A DNA stretch of 35,169 nucleotides from positions 1 through 35,169 of the IMG/VR virus record IMGVR_UViG_3300009370_000091; one strand, 5' to 3'. The notes beneath the pieces are model-generated. The model saw only the letters and a program-made list of their open reading frames with translations. It was not told the DNA's origin and made no database searches. A program made the position numbers and the translations under genes. Numbering within the stretch: position 1 is the stretch's first letter; each line of letters starts with the position of its first letter. Origin of the DNA: a virus. This document shows positions 35,159 through 35,169 of the stretch, one piece after another.

Positions 35159-35169
35159 CTAAAGCCCGC

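Noticed and set aside
1-35169. CRISPR array, insertion sequence or integrase/attachment system
   Set aside because: No regularly spaced repeats, transposase or integrase genes seen. The repeat pair at the tRNA-Asp end alone is not enough to call an attachment site.

Overview
The window looks like about 35 kb of a large, AT-rich, probably virulent marine bacteriophage genome. The evidence is a dense replication and recombination module, a split lysis set, three CCA-encoding tRNA genes and many tiny genes whose stop and start codons overlap. A series of metabolic genes is of the kind carried by phages of oceanic Gram-negative bacteria. No integrase, repressor or structural gene is complete; only the last 20 codons of an upstream gene enter at the left edge. 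The family A polymerase has phenylalanine at the position equivalent to E. coli Pol I 762, which in marine phages goes with virulent lifestyles. The host cannot be fixed from sequence alone. A SAR11- or OM43-type streamlined proteobacterium would fit the base composition and gene content (inference).

Layout. 1-4402: small genes, two paralogous SANT/HTH-like proteins, an approximately 900-nt block with no convincing gene but with many nested helices (a candidate giant structured RNA), and tRNA-Ala, tRNA-Gly and tRNA-Asp. 4403-4977: a gene-free convergent region with further hairpins and a 17-nt direct repeat. 4978-6940 (minus strand): a divergent operon reading SANT-like protein, glutaredoxin, ribosomal protein S21, a small basic protein, a small membrane protein, a SAR-type GH24 endolysin and a 2OG-Fe(II) oxygenase. 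6941-16000 (plus): an Hsp20 gene behind a structured leader, a TorF-like outer-membrane porin, ribosomal protein L33, a spanin pair, DUF3310, an A-type Fe-S carrier, an Amt ammonium transporter, holin candidates, acyl carrier protein, peroxiredoxin and a putative regulator. 16000-20000: more SANT-like proteins, a PC4-like protein and an NAD-dependent DNA ligase split into two genes. 20025-35158: DnaB-type helicase, SET-domain protein, DnaG-type primase, DNA polymerase A, UvsW-like helicase, gp32-like SSB, gp47/gp46 nuclease-ATPase, PD-(D/E)XK nuclease, 5'-3' exonuclease and a B12-dependent ribonucleotide reductase.

Regulation. Nine sigma70-type promoters (eight plus, one minus) share TTGACA/T, exactly 17 bp of spacer and TATAAT, usually with TTC before the -35 and a TCTATAAA-like stretch near the expected start. 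Four of them place the -35 on the TGA stop codon of the preceding gene. All five SANT/HTH-like genes lie in promoter-proximal units of this set, suggesting a host-RNA-polymerase-read early regulon (inference).

Most interesting items: the candidate giant RNA at 1262-2160, the phage SET-domain protein, the L33 plus S21 pair, the porin plus ammonium-transporter pair, the structured Hsp20 leader with two copies of a bulged CC-GAAA-GG hairpin, and the SANT-like protein family with one four-domain member.
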